A stretch of 56,341 nt of DNA from Hyphomonas oceanitis SCH89 (GCF_000685295.1 NZ_ARYL01000028.1:1-56341), one strand, 5' to 3'; counted from the first letter of the stretch, positions 39,125-49,700 are shown. Program-made: numbers and translations. The notes: generated by a model not told the origin, from the sequence alone.

Positions 39125-40612
39125 TCAGGAAGTCTCGAATGGCGGTAGCAATATTCTTAAGATCTTTCGGCGAACTGCCTTCAGAATGCGGGCAAATTCC
39201 GCGTATATTGGATGCTTGAGCAGATATAGAGAGCCAATCCAGCTGACCCCACCTACGCCTGTCGCAAGTACACTCTCTTTAAGACCGATACTCGCGCTAC
39301 CGCCTGCGAGATACACAATTGTAATAGGACCGGCAACTGTTGCTATGGTCGCAATTGTGCTCCGGGAAAGCGCGCGCCCGATGTCGAGCCAGCTAAATCT
39401 GATTACATAAGCTTGCACAAACCATGTCGACATCACCACGTTGATCGCCACGATAGGCCATGTGGCCCATGCCACAGCTTGGATTCCGTATTGCGCACTG
39501 ATGGTAATCACTGGGAGCACGACGCTCGCCTGCAGGACTGCCAACAACAATGCGGGTCGTACTGCGCCGACAGCCAGCAATATTGGATAGTTGAGGCCGG
39601 GTGGAAAATTGAGCAGCAGTGCGCCGGCGATGATTTGGACCAGCGGAATGGTTTCGAGCCAGTCATTTCCCAGAAAAAGACGGATCAGCGGGTTAGCAAG
39701 TACAATCATCAATGCGAGGCAGGGCCATATCAGTCCGCTTATACGTTCTAAGGCAGCTAGGTAATATTTCCTGAGATCACCTTTTTCGCGGGCCGCTTCG
39801 GAGAATGCGGGCAAGGCCGCAGCGGTGACGCCTGCCATTACAGTTCGTTCGGGAAATTGCGCGATCATTGAGGCGCGGCTGAGAAGCCCGACCATGGCTG
39901 GGGGCATGAACGCACCGACTGCCACAACGGACAAGACTTCGGTCGCCCGCTGCACGATTCCGGTAAAGGCGCTGAACAGGCTGAATGAAAGTACCGTCTT
40001 CCATGCGCTGAACGACGGCCGAAAGATTTCAAAGCTGGGGCGGAAGTAGATGAGCAGCGCTGTTCCGACAAGCGCCGAGACAACTTGCGCGAATGCAAAG
40101 CTCAGATAACTTGCGCCAGCGATTGCCGCGCAGATAAGTGCAGTGGAATTGAAAATTGTGGAGGTGATATTGATTATCGCAAGCTTCCCAAATGCGAAGT
40201 CGCGCGCGAGTAGCGCATGCAGTGGGTAGACAATGGCACCCACTGCGAAAGGAATGGCGCAAATTTTAAGATAGATATCCAGGCCGGGAGAGTTCAGCAG
40301 GCTCGCCAATGCCGGGGCAGCGAAAACCAAGCATGGAAGAATGGTGAGGGTCAGGAAAAGATTTAGCGTAAATGCGGCGCGAAGCTTAGGAAGCGTCAGT
40401 TCCTGCGCCTGAATGATGTAGGAGGAGGTGCCAACGTCGCGCAGCGTATTCGCCATCAGGAGTACGGCCCCGCCGAGTACCGTAACACCAAATTCAGCGG
40501 GATTTATAAGGCGTGCGATAATCGCTGTTGTAACTAGCGTAATCGCAGTGGAGACATATTTGTCTGCCGTGGCGATAATCACGGCGGTCCTGACTTTATC
40601 CATGAGGCTCAC
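39125..40612 (-). CDS. Wzx-type polysaccharide/oligosaccharide flippase (MOP superfamily)
   Basis: A 495-residue polytopic membrane protein with about 12-14 hydrophobic segments. The N-terminal pattern (IATADKYVSTAITLVTTAI, LINPAEFGV) and the LRDVGTSSYIIQ motif are typical of Wzx/ExoT-like flippases that move lipid-linked sugars across the inner membrane. The start may be GTG 40612 or ATG 40603; GGTGAG precedes the latter. It is encoded between the phosphopantetheinyl transferase and the type II thioesterase, in the same direction. In this setting it may export or flip the lipid-like product, or be part of an exopolysaccharide function; no glycosyltransferase is present in the window to support the latter. 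The C-terminal tail is basic (KAVRRKILR), as expected for a cytoplasmic end. Confidence 0.85.
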   Translation of the reverse strand: MSLMDKVRTAVIIATADKYVSTAITLVTTAIIARLINPAEFGVTVLGGAVLLMANTLRDVGTSSYIIQAQELTLPKLRAAFTLNLFLTLTILPCLVFAAPALASLLNSPGLDIYLKICAIPFAVGAIVYPLHALLARDFAFGKLAIINITSTIFNSTALICAAIAGASYLSFAFAQVVSALVGTALLIYFRPSFEIFRPSFSAWKTVLSFSLFSAFTGIVQRATEVLSVVAVGAFMPPAMVGLLSRASMIAQFPERTVMAGVTAAALPAFSEAAREKGDLRKYYLAALERISGLIWPCLALMIVLANPLIRLFLGNDWLETIPLVQIIAGALLLNFPPGLNYPILLAVGAVRPALLLAVLQASVVLPVITISAQYGIQAVAWATWPIVAINVVMSTWFVQAYVIRFSWLDIGRALSRSTIATIATVAGPITIVYLAGGSASIGLKESVLATGVGGVSWIGSLYLLKHPIYAEFARILKAVRRKILRILLPPFETS

Positions 40613-40656
40613 CCGGCTAAATGAAATGTTGTTTCAGCGCCGGTCAGGACAAGGCA

Positions 40657-40672
40657 CACACAGGGCTGTGTG
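40657..40672. other. Short hairpin between PPTase and flippase genes
   Basis: CACACA-GGGC-TGTGTG forms a perfect 6-bp stem in the gap between the two genes. No T-run follows on either strand. It could be an attenuating or RNA-processing structure, or chance. Confidence 0.3.
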
Positions 40673-40696
40673 ACAAGCAAAGTACATGCCGCATCG

Positions 40697-41554
40697 TTAG
40701 ATTATGCAATAGTATTTGAAATCGTATAGAGCGAGAGGGGCGGCCACAGCAGCACGATAGCCTTGAATAATTGGCAGATCCCAAATTCCGAATTTGCTAA
40801 TCGCCTTGGCGGCGCCGTCAGCTCTTAATAGTGCGGCGGGCGCGTCAGGATCCGCGCTCACCTCAAAACTATCTAGTGAAATTTCTAGCCCTCGACCGTC
40901 AGCCTTGATCAAGGCTTCCTTGCGCGTCCAGCAGGCAAAAAAACCGTCCAGGCGCCTTGTCACAGGAAGTTTTGCAAGTTCAGCAACCTCGCTGGGCGTA
41001 AAGGTATCTGCGGCCAGTGTTTCCATGCCATCCAAGCTTCGGATTTCTTCGATATCCACACCGATATCGCCCGTTGCTGCAATTGCCAGTAGCCCCCAAC
41101 AGCCTGAATGAGACAGATTAAAGCTTAGTGGTTGCGTTTGTTCTGTTGCGACCAAGCTGGGTTTGTCGTTCTCGCCGACACTAAAAGCCAGGCTTTTTGC
41201 TAACCCGCTTCCACATACACTTAGTATCAGGCGCATTAAGCCATGTGCCGCGATGAATTGTGACCTGTGGTCCGCAAAATGAAAACGTTTGGCGCGCAGC
41301 ACCTCATCTGCGCTCAATACATCAATAAGTTCTTCGGTGCTCAGAGGCGGTCGCGCTATGTTAAACAGCCAGAGATGCAATTCGTCGCGTTTTGGGCGCC
41401 ATGAAGGTTTATCGCCGGGCGCTTCCAGTGCAGATTCGACAAGCTGTGACATCGAAATGGTTTTGAATGCGGGCAAATCTGTATCACTATGGGACTGTTT
41501 CACGTTTGGGAAATTTCTGCGGTCACGAATTAGGCTTTCGTATCGTTGACTCAT
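40697..41554 (-). CDS. Sfp-type 4'-phosphopantetheinyl transferase
   Basis: A 285-residue transferase that moves phosphopantetheine from CoA to the conserved Ser of the carrier domains, turning the apo-synthases of this cluster into active enzymes. The family motifs are present: RFHFADHRSQFIAAHGLMR, FNLSHSG, the Mg-binding GVDIEEI, and WTRKEALIKADGRGL. The recognisable fold begins near LHLWLFN (residue 60), so the N-terminal 50-60 residues are extra and the true start may be the ATG at residue 35 (41452); neither start has a strong ribosome binding site. It is the first gene of the minus arm, facing NRPS1 across the divergent region, and supplies the only phosphopantetheinylation enzyme of the cluster. 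Confidence 0.93.
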   Translation of the reverse strand: MSQRYESLIRDRRNFPNVKQSHSDTDLPAFKTISMSQLVESALEAPGDKPSWRPKRDELHLWLFNIARPPLSTEELIDVLSADEVLRAKRFHFADHRSQFIAAHGLMRLILSVCGSGLAKSLAFSVGENDKPSLVATEQTQPLSFNLSHSGCWGLLAIAATGDIGVDIEEIRSLDGMETLAADTFTPSEVAELAKLPVTRRLDGFFACWTRKEALIKADGRGLEISLDSFEVSADPDAPAALLRADGAAKAISKFGIWDLPIIQGYRAAVAAPLALYDFKYYCII

Positions 41555-41778
41555 TTAGACGCGATGTGGCACTGCATCGGATAGGCTGCCGTGCTGTGGG
41601 GCGCAGCGGGTTCGCGTTAGAGCAATTAATTGTACTGGAACTGCGGGGCTCTCAGCGGTTGAAATTTGGATGCTTGTCTTTGAGTGTAGTGTAAAGGGAT
41701 TCGGATTGCAGTGAGGCGGGGGGGCGCAACTTGAAATCATTTCGTTCCAGCTAAGTCGATTGCGATTGTTTAAGTAGC
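41555..41778. promoter_or_regulatory. Divergent intergenic region, probable bidirectional promoter
   Basis: The 224 bp separate the divergently transcribed PPTase and NRPS1 genes, so promoters for both arms should lie here. A perfect 10-bp palindrome, CAATTAATTG, sits at 41623-41632 and is a candidate operator. A run of seven G lies at 41718-41724. I see no confident -35/-10 pair, riboswitch or sigma-54 site. No regulator gene is present in the window. Confidence 0.55.
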
Positions 41779-44700
41779 ATGGACGTCGGCAGTTTTATAG
41801 AAGGTCTCTCCAATATTGGCGTCGCACTCTGGGTGGTCGACGGCGCTATTCGTTTTCGGGGTCCCAAGGGAGCTCTAAGCGAAATAGACAAAATCACGAT
41901 ACGCGAAAATCATTCGGCAATTGTGGAATTTCTAACAAATCAGGACGTAATACGTGATCTCCCGCTTACCGATGGGCAACGATCTCTTTGGTTCGTGCAT
42001 CGTCAAGCTCCTCTCAGCCCAACCTACAATCTTGGAACGGCCATGCGGGTGCGCGCACCTATTGACGCTGGTTTATTGGAGGTGGCTTTTCAAAAGCTGG
42101 TAGATCGCCATAGTGCTTTGCGTGCGAGCTTTCCGGTCGTCGCAAACAATCCCGTGCAGAGAATTCCGCCTCGCCAGAAAGTTCACCTCGAATGCTACAG
42201 GTTGCAAGGGCCGGGGGAGGCGGATGCGCTGGCGCATGTACAGAGTGTGCACAAACGCCCATTTAACCTCGCCACGGGCCCTGTTTGCAGATTGGCCTTG
42301 GTCTGTTTAGCGCCCCAAGATCATATCATTCTTTTCGGGGCGCATCACATTGTATGTGATGCAACGGGTGCAGCAACAGCCTGCCATGATCTTAAACAAT
42401 TCTATATTGAAGCTGCGGCGGGTGAAACGGCAGAACTATCGCGCCAAGCTGCGGACTTTCCCGACTTTGTCGATTGGCAGAGAGCCAGCCTTTCGGGGCC
42501 CAGGGGCAAAGCGCTGTTGGCGCACTGGCAGGAGCGGCTCAAGCCTCCCCTTCCAACGCTTGCCCTTCCGACTAACAGACCACGACCCTTCAACCGGCAG
42601 TTCCGTGGTGACACTTTGCAGAGGGTTCTGTCCTCAGCGCAAATAGCATCGCTTGATGCCATGGCCACACGCGCGCGCGCAACTAGATCTGCAGTATTGA
42701 TAGCGCTGATGGCGGTGCTGCTAGGACGTATCAGTGAACAAGACGATATTATTATCGGAACCCCATTTTATGGGCGCGAGAATGACCGATTTGAAACGAC
42801 GGTCGGGCATTTCGCAAACCCTCTTCCAATACGTCTAACCGTATCGCAGGAGTGTTCATTTAACGACCTGATGATGGAGGCGCGCGAGCGATTGCTCGAC
42901 GCGCTGGACAATCAGGACATGCCGCTTCTGAGAATTGTGGACGCGCTGAACCCTCCCCGCGATGCCACACGGATGCCTTTTTTTGACGTCCTGTTCACCT
43001 TTCTATCTTTCGACCATGTTAATGCAGGGATGCAAACATCCAGCGACGCAAAAACCCGCGCTATTTTTCCTGATGAGCTATATTTGTTTTCGCAGATGGA
43101 GGGGCAATTCGACCTTTCTTTGCGTTTCGAGGAGATAGATGGCGGTCTGACGGGAAGCTGGAGCTTTGACACTGATCTTTTCGACAGGTCGACCATTGAG
43201 GAATTCGCAAGCATTTTTGAGGAGCTGATTGCAGAATTTTCGAGGGATTCATCGATTTCTGTGCGGACCAAGAAAGCGGCAAGACCTTTGCAGGGGCTGG
43301 TTCGTGAGCAAGGGAAATCCGACATGGATGTGCATGAGCTATTCGGCAGGTTGGCTGAAAGAGGAGTTGCTTTGTCGCTTGATGGCGATCAGTTGCGCAT
43401 TAATGCCCCCAAAGGAGCAATCGACAACTCACTGCGTGAGGAACTAATCGCAATCAAGCCAGCTGTTATGGAGATGCTCAAGTCGGACGCGGCCGCCACT
43501 AGAGCGGGTATGGGCAAGAAGACCAATCTTCCACTTTCCTATGCTCAGCAACGCCTTTGGTTTCTGAATCGGCTTGATCCGACCAGCACGGCTTTCAATG
43601 TTGCGGCTGGCGCCTGGATGTATGGTGCCCTTGAGCCGGCGCTCATCCACGAGGCGTTCAAGCTCCTTGCAAAGCGTCATGACGCGTTACGTATGCGGTT
43701 TGTGGAGCGTGATGGGAATCCGGTTGCGGAATCGGTTGACGACTTGATGCCCTATTTTGAATACCTTGAAGTTGAGCACGTTGCTCCAGAGCGCCGTAAG
43801 CAGGAAGTCGAGCGCATAATGGGCGAGCGCTTGCGACAACCTTTTGATCTCGCTACAGGCCCGCTTTTTGGCTACACACTAGTGCGCTTATCAGAAGGCG
43901 AGTATGCATCTCTGCTTCTCGCGCATCATATCATTGTTGATGGTTGGTCGATGGCCGTCATGCACCGTGAGCTTGTCGAAATCTACGATGCCTTGACCGA
44001 GCGCCGCGAGGCACGCTTGCCCGAGGTCAAGGCGCAGGCCACAGAGCATGCCCGTAGGGAGCGTCGCATGGCTGTCTCGCCCGAATGGGCATCACATATC
44101 GATTTCTGGCGCACAGAACTGAAGGATGCGCCCGCAGTAATCGAACTGCCAAATGACCATAGGCGTCCAGCGAACCAGACATTCAACGGCGGACATTTCA
44201 CTCAACGGTTCGACGTAAAATTACTGGCTGACCTGAGTGCGCTCGCCCGATCCGAGGGCGTAACTCTATACATGCTTTTAATGGCCGGCTGGGCAGCAAC
44301 ACTCTACCGCTATAGTGGTCAGTCGGATATTGTTTTGGGCTCTCCCAATGCCAACCGAAATAATGATGGCCAGGAGGGCATGGTCGGTTGCTTGATCAAC
44401 AACATTGTCGTTCGATGCCGCATTAATGGCGACTTGAGCTTCAGCCAATATCTTGCAAATGTGCGGAGTACGGTGCTCGACTCACTTGAGCACGGCGAGC
44501 TTCCGTTTGACCTTCTGGTCGACACTATAAATCCTGAGCGCAGTCCCAGTCACGCCCCGATTTTTCAAGCCCTGTTTAGCTTGATGACTTTTCCGAAAAT
44601 CGAGCATGGCTTCAAAGGTACCGAAGTTGATCCAATGATGTCGGGCACCGGATACTCACGCTATGATTTGTCGCTGGACTGCGTTGAGTTTGGCGGTGAG

Positions 44701-46752
44701 CTTATTACGCAATACGAATTTGCGACTGATTTGTTTGACGTCGAAACCATTGCGAGATTGCACCGACATTACGAGGCCCTGCTTCGCGGAGCAATTAGCG
44801 ACCCTTCAACGCCTGTCAAAGCACTTCAGATGCTGACCGCCGATGATGTTGCAATTATTGCCACATCAAACGAGCGGACGGCCAAGGACTTTGATCGCAG
44901 GGCGACAGCTTTGGATATGATTGAGGCTTGCGTTCGGGAGGTACCGAATCTGAGGGCTGTAACGGATTCGCATACAACGCTTACTTATGCCGAGTTAGAT
45001 ATCCGGGCCAATCGCTTGGCACACTTGCTGCGCGAGAATGGCGTCAGGCGTGGTAGTCTTGTCGCCGTGAGCCTTGAGCGAAACGTCAATCTTCCGATGG
45101 CGCTCCTTGCAGTATGGAAAGCGGGCGCAAGCTATTTGCCTTTGGATCCTAAACATCCGCAGGAACGCATCCAGGGCATTGTTGGCGATGCGGATGTTGA
45201 TCTTATTTTGACAGAGGAGGCCGCTGCGGGACAATTCGCTGATGACCATGTCGTGCTGGTGCTTGATAAGTTGGCGAGCAGTCTCGAATTGATGCCTGTT
45301 TCTGCGCCGGACCGTGAAACGGCACCGGAGGATCTCGCCTATGTAATCTATACATCTGGCTCGACCGGGCGCCCTAAAGGCGTTGAAGTTGAACACCGCA
45401 ATCTTGCAGCATTCCTCGTGGCGATGAAGGACACTCCTGGCATCCGCGAGGCACAAACGCTTCTTTCTGTTACGACGCCATCCTTTGACATATTTGGTCT
45501 GGAAGCTTGGCTACCGCTTGCTTCGAAAGCGCGGATAGTTGTTGCGTCACGCGAAGTAGCGCTGGATGGGCGCGCGCTTGCAGACCTCATGGAGTCGGAG
45601 GGCGTGGATATCCTTCAGGCTACACCTGCGACCTGGAATGTGCTGATTGAGACGGGCTGGCGGGGGCGCAAAGGTCTGAAGGCGCTTTGTGGTGGCGAGG
45701 CGTTGCCTCTGGCGCTGGCTGAATCGCTTTTGGAGCGCGGTTGCGACCTATGGAATATGTATGGTCCCACCGAGACGACGATTTGGTCGTCAGTGCAGCA
45801 TATCGAGAATGCGGATGACGCTCTCAGCATTGGTAAGCCCATAGCGAACACGCGCACATATATACTGGATGACCAAGGCGCACCGGTGCCTCCGGGCGCG
45901 GTCGGAGAACTTTGTATCGGCGGGGAAGGGGTTTCTCGCGGATACCGGGGGCGTCAGGATCTGACAGATGAGCGATTCCAAGTGCTAGACCTCCCTGGCC
46001 GCGAGAAAGAACGCGTATACCGCACCGGAGATTATGTGCGGGAAACGGTCGATGGACGGCTCGTTTATCTCGGGCGCCGCGACTTCCAGGTCAAGATCCG
46101 AGGATTCCGGATAGAGCTAGGTGAAATCGAGAGTGAAATAGGTGCATTGGAGAATGTCGCTGAGTGCGCCGTTGTTGCCCATGAGCGGGTCAAGGGCGAT
46201 CTTGAACTCGTCGCTTATGTCGTGCCAGCCGCTGGCAAAACCGTTGAGCCGGGCTCTCTGCGCGCGCTACTTCGTGCCAAGCTGCCGAATTACATGGTGC
46301 CAGCGCATGTTGTTGTGCTCGGCGCACTGCCACTGACGCCAAATTTGAAAGTCGATCGAAAGGCGCTCCCGGCACCCCAAATCGAGCAGGCTCCAAGCGC
46401 GGCCGTTGGCAATCTCGTTATGTCGCCCACTGAACGAGGCGTGGCTGAGATATGGTGCGATGTGCTGGGTCGCACTCAAGTCGGACTTGACGATAATTTC
46501 TTCGATATTGGTGGGCATTCTATGCTTTTGGTTCGTTTGCATGAACGACTCCGCAATGAGCTTGGTGCGACAATTGCATTGATAGAACTTTTCCAACGCA
46601 CAACCGTTGCGCAACAGGCTGCAGCTATTCCAGGCGGTACGAAATGGGAGTCGGCCCGGGATAATTCTGCTTTACCTGCCGCGTTACCGAACCAATCAGA
46701 CCGCCTGGCGCGGGCAAAAAAACGAGCGGAGCGCTTCCGAGATGGTCAATAA
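41779..46752 (+). CDS. NRPS1: TubC-C-TubC-C-A(Gly)-PCP
   Basis: A 1657-residue NRPS. It starts with a TubC-type docking domain (about 1-58, RFRGPKGAL). The first condensation domain follows with H189-H190...D194, but the motif ends in Ala (HHIVCDA). A second TubC-type domain lies inside the protein (about 516-575, RINAPKGAI). Then come a canonical condensation domain (HHIIVDG, 716-722), an adenylation domain (YTSGSTGRPKG near 1191) and a PCP with Ser1581 (GGHS). The specificity residues by the GrsA alignment are D1237, I1238, L1241, Q1280, L1303, G1305, M1327, I1335, W1336, K1524. That is DILQLGMIWK, matching the glycine code. The predicted role is to join the PKS6 chain to glycine. There is no epimerase or TE. 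The C-terminus is basic (RLARAKKRAERFRDGQ), as often seen before a downstream PKS. The gene overlaps PKS7 by 11 bp. Confidence 0.95.
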   Translation: MDVGSFIEGLSNIGVALWVVDGAIRFRGPKGALSEIDKITIRENHSAIVEFLTNQDVIRDLPLTDGQRSLWFVHRQAPLSPTYNLGTAMRVRAPIDAGLLEVAFQKLVDRHSALRASFPVVANNPVQRIPPRQKVHLECYRLQGPGEADALAHVQSVHKRPFNLATGPVCRLALVCLAPQDHIILFGAHHIVCDATGAATACHDLKQFYIEAAAGETAELSRQAADFPDFVDWQRASLSGPRGKALLAHWQERLKPPLPTLALPTNRPRPFNRQFRGDTLQRVLSSAQIASLDAMATRARATRSAVLIALMAVLLGRISEQDDIIIGTPFYGRENDRFETTVGHFANPLPIRLTVSQECSFNDLMMEARERLLDALDNQDMPLLRIVDALNPPRDATRMPFFDVLFTFLSFDHVNAGMQTSSDAKTRAIFPDELYLFSQMEGQFDLSLRFEEIDGGLTGSWSFDTDLFDRSTIEEFASIFEELIAEFSRDSSISVRTKKAARPLQGLVREQGKSDMDVHELFGRLAERGVALSLDGDQLRINAPKGAIDNSLREELIAIKPAVMEMLKSDAAATRAGMGKKTNLPLSYAQQRLWFLNRLDPTSTAFNVAAGAWMYGALEPALIHEAFKLLAKRHDALRMRFVERDGNPVAESVDDLMPYFEYLEVEHVAPERRKQEVERIMGERLRQPFDLATGPLFGYTLVRLSEGEYASLLLAHHIIVDGWSMAVMHRELVEIYDALTERREARLPEVKAQATEHARRERRMAVSPEWASHIDFWRTELKDAPAVIELPNDHRRPANQTFNGGHFTQRFDVKLLADLSALARSEGVTLYMLLMAGWAATLYRYSGQSDIVLGSPNANRNNDGQEGMVGCLINNIVVRCRINGDLSFSQYLANVRSTVLDSLEHGELPFDLLVDTINPERSPSHAPIFQALFSLMTFPKIEHGFKGTEVDPMMSGTGYSRYDLSLDCVEFGGELITQYEFATDLFDVETIARLHRHYEALLRGAISDPSTPVKALQMLTADDVAIIATSNERTAKDFDRRATALDMIEACVREVPNLRAVTDSHTTLTYAELDIRANRLAHLLRENGVRRGSLVAVSLERNVNLPMALLAVWKAGASYLPLDPKHPQERIQGIVGDADVDLILTEEAAAGQFADDHVVLVLDKLASSLELMPVSAPDRETAPEDLAYVIYTSGSTGRPKGVEVEHRNLAAFLVAMKDTPGIREAQTLLSVTTPSFDIFGLEAWLPLASKARIVVASREVALDGRALADLMESEGVDILQATPATWNVLIETGWRGRKGLKALCGGEALPLALAESLLERGCDLWNMYGPTETTIWSSVQHIENADDALSIGKPIANTRTYILDDQGAPVPPGAVGELCIGGEGVSRGYRGRQDLTDERFQVLDLPGREKERVYRTGDYVRETVDGRLVYLGRRDFQVKIRGFRIELGEIESEIGALENVAECAVVAHERVKGDLELVAYVVPAAGKTVEPGSLRALLRAKLPNYMVPAHVVVLGALPLTPNLKVDRKALPAPQIEQAPSAAVGNLVMSPTERGVAEIWCDVLGRTQVGLDDNFFDIGGHSMLLVRLHERLRNELGATIALIELFQRTTVAQQAAAIPGGTKWESARDNSALPAALPNQSDRLARAKKRAERFRDGQ

Positions 46753-49700
46753 GGAGAATTCCGCCGATCTTTCTCCGCATGCCATTGCCATTGTAGGTAT
46801 GGCAGGCAGATTTCCTGATGCGCCGGACATTGATACTTTCTGGCGCAATATTCTTGCAGGAAAAGAGTCTCTGAGGACATTTGATGCTGAGACCCTCAAA
46901 AGTGCGGGCGTACCAACTGCAACGCAGGATCATCCTGACTTTGTGGCTAAGGGCTCGCCTCTGGATGATGTCGACATGTTCGATGCCGAGTTCTTCGGGC
47001 TGTCGGCCGGTGAAGCCCGCATAATCGATCCCCAACACAGGGTTTTTCTCGAATGCGCATGGCAGGCCATGGAGCATGCGGGCTATGCGCCGAACCAGGT
47101 TGATGATCCAGTTGGCGTATTTGCTGGTACAGGAATGAACACGTACCTGTTGACGCACATACTTTCGGACCCCGCAACGGTAGAGGCTGCCGGCGGTTAC
47201 CAGTTGATGCTTGGTAATGACAAGGATTTCTTGTGCACACGGGTTAGCTACAAACTGGATTTGCGTGGACCTAGTGCGACCGTTCAAACGGCCTGTTCAA
47301 CTTCTCTCGTTGCAGTAGAAATGGCTTGTAGGGCTCTGTCGCGTGGCGAATGTGATATGGCGCTTGCTGGCGGTGTCTCAATCGGCTTTCCCGACAAGGC
47401 AGGGTATCTCTACCAAGAGGGCATGATTTTCTCCCCAGACGGTCATTGTCGTCCTTTCGACGTTGACGCTCAGGGCACACGAGCGGGTGCGGGCGCCGGC
47501 GTAGTGACACTGAAGCGCCTTGCAGATGCTCAGCGAGACGGCGACACAATTCATGCGGTAATTCGCGGTATTGCCGTCAACAATGACGGCGGGGCGAAGG
47601 CAGGTTACACCGCCCCCTCAATTGATGGACAAGCTGAGGTTGTCGCAATGGCGCACGCCTTGGCTGGAATATCGCCGCGTACGATTGGGTACATGGAAGC
47701 GCACGGCACAGCTACTCCGCTTGGCGATCCGATCGAGATTGCCGCACTGACACAAGTATTCCGTGAAGAAACGGATGATATCGGATTCTGCCGCTTGGGC
47801 TCGCTGAAAGCGAACGTAGGGCATTTGGATGCGGCTGCAGGTGTTGCGGGCCTTATAAAAGCAGTTCTAGTTCTGCGCGAAGGTATCATTCCCCCGCTTG
47901 TCAATTTCAAAAGTCCGAATCCGAGACTCGCGCTGGAAACCAGTCCCTTCACTGCAAGCGCAGATTCATCGCATTGGCCTGCAACAGATACCCCCCGTCG
48001 AGCTGCAATAAGTTCTTTCGGGATTGGTGGCACGAACGCTCATGCGGTGTTGGAGCAGGCACCAGTTCGTGAACTGGATGCTCCTCGACGCAAACACCAG
48101 CTATTAGTTGTTTCAGCTCAAACGCGAACGGCACTTTCGGAGGCTTCGGTCAGACTGAGTTCGCACATCAACGATGCGCGATCTGAGTCGCTGGCTGACG
48201 TGGCTTGGACGTTACAGAATGGACGAACGAATTTCCCGATTCGACGTTTTGTTGTGGCTGAAAGTGGCGAAGAGGCGGCGACATTGCTCGCCAAACCATT
48301 CGTCCCACGTCAGCATGATGGTGGTTCGCGGCGTGTTGCATTCCTTTTTAGTGGTCAAGGCAGCCAGCATGCTGGTATGGGGCAAGATCTTTATGCTGAT
48401 GAGCCGGTTTATCGCGAGGCAATAGACCGTTGCGCTGATATCCTGAAGTCTACCATAGAGATCGACCTTCTCGGGATTTTAAGCGACGGCACTGATGTTG
48501 AGCTGTCGGAAACTTGGATTGCGCAACCCGCTTTGTTCGCGACAGAATACGCCATGGCTGAGTTATGGAAAAGCTGGGGCGTTGAGCCGGCTGCCATGCT
48601 TGGTCACAGCATTGGAGAATACGTTGCGGCCCATATCGCGGGCGTTATGACCCTGGAAGAGGCGCTGCGTCTTGTCGCCGAACGTGGGCGTCTGATGCAG
48701 TCGATGCCGGCCGGCGCAATGGCGGCTGTCGAGTTGAGTGCCAAACGGCTTCGTGCGCGTCTACGAGATGGTATTGAAATTGCGGCCGAAAATGGCCCCG
48801 ATCTGAGTGTGATTTCCGGCACTAAACAAGCTGTTGAAGCTTTTCTGAGCGACCTTGAATCAGAGGGAGTTGGTGTAAGGCGGCTTCACACATCGCATGC
48901 ATTCCATTCCGCGATGATGGAGCCGGCCCTGGCTCCATTTCGTGAGTTTGCCAGTAAACTTTTGCTCCAAGTGCCTAAAATTCCTTATGTTTCTAACGTC
49001 ACAGGGACGTGGATTACCGACGAGCAGGCGACATCACCGGATTACTACGCGCAGCATTTGCGCCAAGCTGTACTGTTCGAGGCAGGTCTCCAACTACTTG
49101 CGCAGGATCCGAGCATCTTTCTGCTCGAAGTGGGCCCGGGTGTTACGCTCTCTGCACTTGCGGGTATTTCACTTGATGGCGAACGGCATCGCATAGCATC
49201 ATCGCTGCCTCACCCAAGAGATGATCAGCACGACATGCGCACGGTCCTCTCCGCTGCTGGTGCCATGTGGGTCGCAGGAGTCCCGTTGGATTGGGAGGCA
49301 TTGCATGGTGGAGACAGTCCGCCTTGTCGTCGACCATTACCTACTTACCCGTTCGAACGTAAACGATATTGGGTTGATCCTAAGCTCGGTGGGGGGCTAT
49401 TGCGTACTAATGTAGAGCCGATGCCTGAGCCTTCCGCGCCTCTAGAAGATCTCGGGCAGTACTTGCATTCCACGACCTGGGCTTCCGTACCGATTAATAC
49501 CAGCATACAACCATCATTGTCAGGCAACTGGCTAATAGTTGCTGACAACCCAATATCTGGAGAAAGGCTCGTTAAGGGCTTTGAAGCCAGCGGTGCGAGC
49601 GCATTGCTTGCACTTGTTGATAAGGACCCAGCCTCTGTAAGCTTCGAGAGCCAGCTATCAGACTTTGCGGGCCAACTCTCGGGGGGGCTGCGTGGGGTAA

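Noticed and set aside
46607..46741. Longer N-terminus for PKS7 starting at 46607
   Set aside because: This part is wholly within the NRPS1 carrier-domain region in another frame and does not resemble a KS leader; ATG 46742 has a ribosome binding site and the usual spacing to the KS.
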